64,000 nt of DNA from GCA-2706205 sp964215955 (GTDB lineage: Bacteria; Bdellovibrionota; Bacteriovoracia; Bacteriovoracales; Bacteriovoracaceae), in contig CAXPDR010000014.1 in the NCBI GenBank assembly GCA_964215955.1, positions 194,713 through 258,712 of the forward strand, written 5' to 3'. The position numbers and the translations under genes were made by a program. Shown here one piece after another: positions 61,865 through 64,000 of this stretch (position 1 is its first letter; each line of letters starts with the position of its first letter). Below the pieces are notes generated by a model, which had not been told where the DNA came from, searched no databases, and saw nothing but the letters and a program-made list of their open reading frames with translations.

Positions 61865-63862
61865 ATGACACCAGAAGATTTTAAATCCCAAATTTTAAAA
61901 GGAATTCCAACTGATGAATTACCTCCTAAAAAAGAATTTGATTCCAATATTAATCATGCTCCGAAGCGTAAGGACATTTTAAATGGGCAGGAAAAGAAAT
62001 TGGCCCTACAAAATGCTTTAAGATATTTTGATGCAAAGTTTCATAAAGAGCTGATTCCGGAATTTAAAGAAGAGTTAGAAAAATTTGGTCGTATCTACAT
62101 GTATAGATTTCGTCCAGATTATAAAATTTTTGCCAGAAGTATTAATGAATATCCCCACCAATCAAAACAAGCTGCGGCCATTATGCTCATGCTTTCTAAT
62201 AATCTTGACTACGCTGTGGCACAGCATCCCCATGAGTTAATCACATATGGTGGAAACGGCGCTGTTTTTTCAAATTGGGCACAATATTTATTAACAATGC
62301 AATATCTAGCAAACATGACAGATGAGCAAACTCTTGTCCTTTATTCTGGTCATCCAGCGGGTTTATTTCCCTCCCACAAAGATGCTCCAAGAGTTGTTGT
62401 GACTAACGGTATGATGATACCTAATTACAGTAAACCAGATGATTGGGAGAAGTTTAATGCACTAGGTGTTACTCAATATGGACAGATGACTGCTGGTTCA
62501 TTTATGTATATTGGGCCTCAAGGAATTGTTCATGGAACAACAATTACTGTGCTTAATGCTCTTAGAAAATTGAATGGTAATAAAACGGATACTGCTGGGA
62601 AACTGTTTGTTACTGCTGGGTTAGGTGGCATGAGTGGAGCCCAACCAAAGGCAGCTGTAATAGCTGGTTGTATTGGTGTTGTCGCTGAAATAAATCCAAA
62701 AGCGGTCGAAACAAGACACTCCCAAGGTTGGGTTGATGAGGTCTATACCGAATTAGATGAATTAATGATTAGAATAAAAAAGGCACAGGCTGATAAAGAA
62801 GCAGTATCTCTTGCTTACCAGGGGAATATTGTAAATCTTTGGGAAAAAATGGTTGAAGAAAATATTCATGTCGATATTGGGTCTGATCAAACTAGCTTAC
62901 ATAATCCTTGGGCCGGGGGATATTATCCAGCCGACTTAAGTTTTGAAGATTCTAATAAAATGATGGCCGAAGAGCCAAATAAATTTAAAGCCCTAGTTCA
63001 AAAAACTCTTTTAAGACATATTGAAGCAATTAATAAATTAAGTAAGAAGGGAATGTACTTCTTTGATTATGGAAACGCCTTCTTACTTGAAGCTCATAGG
63101 GCCGGAGCAGATATTCTTAGGTCTGATGGAGAGTTTATATATCCAAGTTACGTCCAAGATATTATGGGGCCTATGTGTTTTGATTATGGCTTTGGTCCTT
63201 TTAGATGGGTTTGTACTTCCAGTGATCCAAAAGAACTAGCTTTAACTGATGAACTTGCAAAAGAAGAGTTAGATAAATTAATGAAAGAATCTCCAGCTGA
63301 AATTAAACAGCAAATGCAGGACAATATAACTTGGATTGAAGGGGCACAAGAAAATAAGCTCGTTGTCGGTTCTCAAGCAAGAATTCTTTACGCTGATAGT
63401 GATGGAAGAATTAATATTGCCCTTGCCTTTAATAAGGCAATTAGAGAAGGAAAAATTAATGCACCAATCGTTCTAGGGCGAGATCACCATGATGTTTCAG
63501 GTACAGACTCACCATATCGTGAGACATCTAATATTTATGATGGTTCCAGGTATACTGCAGATATGGCAGTACATAACTTTGTGGGAGACTCTTTTAGAGG
63601 AGCAACTTGGATTTCTCTTCATAATGGCGGTGGTGTCGGATGGGGAGAAGTAATGAATGGTGGTTTTGGAATGGTTCTCGACGGATCGGAAGACTGTGAT
63701 AGAAGAATTAAATCAATGTTATTTTGGGATGTAAATAACGGAATTAATAGAAGGTCTTGGGCCAGAAATGAAGGAGCAACTTTTGCAATTAAGCGTGCAA
63801 TGGAAAAAGAACCATTGTTAAAAGTGACACTTCCTAATCTCGTTGATGAAAAATTATTATAA
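61865..63862 (+). CDS. hutU: Urocanate hydratase, long form
   Basis: A 665-residue enzyme of the histidine-degradation route, converting urocanate to imidazolone propionate with tightly bound NAD. Seen: YGGNGAVFSNWAQYL, LYSGHPAGLFPS, QYGQMTAGSFMYIGPQGIVHGTT, VETRHSQGWVDE, GPMCFDYGFGPFRWVC, GRDHHDVSGTDSPYRETSN and LHNGGGVGWGEV. It is about 110 residues longer than the 557-residue P. putida type. The classical PARICW signature is GSQARILYAD here (near residue 503), so the Cys of that signature is missing. AAAAGGAATG precedes the ATG. Other hut genes are not in the window; an IS element begins 21 bases after the stop. Confidence 0.93.
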   Translation: MTPEDFKSQILKGIPTDELPPKKEFDSNINHAPKRKDILNGQEKKLALQNALRYFDAKFHKELIPEFKEELEKFGRIYMYRFRPDYKIFARSINEYPHQSKQAAAIMLMLSNNLDYAVAQHPHELITYGGNGAVFSNWAQYLLTMQYLANMTDEQTLVLYSGHPAGLFPSHKDAPRVVVTNGMMIPNYSKPDDWEKFNALGVTQYGQMTAGSFMYIGPQGIVHGTTITVLNALRKLNGNKTDTAGKLFVTAGLGGMSGAQPKAAVIAGCIGVVAEINPKAVETRHSQGWVDEVYTELDELMIRIKKAQADKEAVSLAYQGNIVNLWEKMVEENIHVDIGSDQTSLHNPWAGGYYPADLSFEDSNKMMAEEPNKFKALVQKTLLRHIEAINKLSKKGMYFFDYGNAFLLEAHRAGADILRSDGEFIYPSYVQDIMGPMCFDYGFGPFRWVCTSSDPKELALTDELAKEELDKLMKESPAEIKQQMQDNITWIEGAQENKLVVGSQARILYADSDGRINIALAFNKAIREGKINAPIVLGRDHHDVSGTDSPYRETSNIYDGSRYTADMAVHNFVGDSFRGATWISLHNGGGVGWGEVMNGGFGMVLDGSEDCDRRIKSMLFWDVNNGINRRSWARNEGATFAIKRAMEKEPLLKVTLPNLVDEKLL

Positions 63863-63882
63863 AAAAAGGCCCAAATATGATC

Positions 63883-64000
63883 TGTACCCCAAAAGTGGGA
63901 CGGATTAAAAAAGGCTCTTTAATTTAAATGCCTCCGATATTCACTCGGGGGCATTTTTTTTAGAGCTAACTGTGGTCGCCTATGATTATAGTAATTTATT
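63883..64000. mobile_element. Terminus of an IS3-family insertion sequence (continues past window)
   Basis: TGTACCCCAAAAGTGGGACGG at 63883 has the TG-start and the CCCCAAAAAGT-like character of IS3-family inverted repeats. The transposase reading frame on the minus strand ends 36 bases inside it. Only 118 bases are in the window, so the other end and the target duplication cannot be seen. Confidence 0.75.
63919..64000 (-). CDS. IS3-family transposase OrfB, C-terminus (partial)
   Basis: Reading the minus strand, the last 26 codons are open to the window edge and end NYYNHRRPQLALKKMPPSEY then RRHLN and stop. The YYNxxRPQLALxxMxPxEY signature is that of the IS3-family integrase-type OrfB C-terminus. 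The rest, including the DDE catalytic residues, lies beyond the window. Confidence 0.8.
   Translation of the reverse strand, partial: INYYNHRRPQLALKKMPPSEYRRHLN

Noticed and set aside
1..64000. CRISPR arrays, tRNA or rRNA genes, phage genes
   Set aside because: I saw no regular direct repeats, cloverleaf-like sequences, rRNA signatures or phage structural genes anywhere in the window; only the IS3 end marks mobile DNA.

Overview
The window is AT-rich chromosomal DNA (roughly one third G+C by eye) with densely packed, often overlapping genes. It holds many secreted or outer-membrane proteins of unknown family, stand-alone receiver domains and soluble histidine kinases, a PilZ protein, menaquinone rather than ubiquinone synthesis, and catabolic genes for uracil, adenosine and histidine. 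This mix suggests a Gram-negative predatory bacterium of the Bdellovibrionota, probably near Bacteriovorax or Halobacteriovorax. That placement is an inference from gene content; there is no rRNA gene to confirm it.

Layout. 0.1-4.8 kb: a four-gene operon (acylating malonate/methylmalonate-semialdehyde dehydrogenase, GTP cyclohydrolase II-like URC1, DUF1688/URC4, uracil phosphoribosyltransferase) that looks like a complete bacterial version of the fungal URC uracil-degradation route. 4.8-11.8 kb: envelope barrels, rhodanese, a CAT-fold acyltransferase, secreted endonuclease I, periplasmic MsrAB and a degenerate HD-GYP protein. 11.8-13.9 kb: a porin, FMN-binding protein and di-haem cytochrome-like operon. 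13.9-19.1 kb: three consecutive exported proteins, the last a subtilisin-like protease. 19.1-29.9 kb: adenosine deaminase, then a minus-strand lysine/DAP operon (lysC, dapB, dapA, dapD, a LysA-like decarboxylase, an M14 deacylase, an aminotransferase, DUF1415). A recognisable lysine riboswitch with its own promoter and terminator precedes it, and asd is transcribed divergently.

29.9-37.5 kb: a sensor kinase and three exported proteins, including an 1132-residue putative lipoprotein with a structured region upstream. 37.5-45.8 kb: the menaquinone locus, with ispB-like, ubiE/menG and DAHP synthase on the minus strand and menF-menD-menH-menA-menC-menE on the plus strand; menB is not in the window. 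45.8-52.7 kb: signalling proteins, two pseudouridine synthases, a glutamine amidotransferase, a 33-residue extremely basic micro-gene, TatD and TcdA. 52.7-58.4 kb: the 2-oxoglutarate dehydrogenase operon sucA-sucB-lpd. 58.7-61.8 kb: a YtkA-like protein, a receiver, DUF2489, a FliM-like protein, and PCu(A)C plus SCO copper chaperones for cytochrome oxidase. 61.9-63.9 kb: long-form urocanate hydratase. 63.88 kb to the end: one terminus and the transposase C-terminus of an IS3-family insertion sequence.

Metabolic reading: the window combines salvage and breakdown of prey-derived nucleic acid and amino acids (endonuclease, UPRT/URC, adenosine deaminase, urocanase, exported protease) with de novo lysine/DAP synthesis, the TCA cycle and menaquinone respiration.
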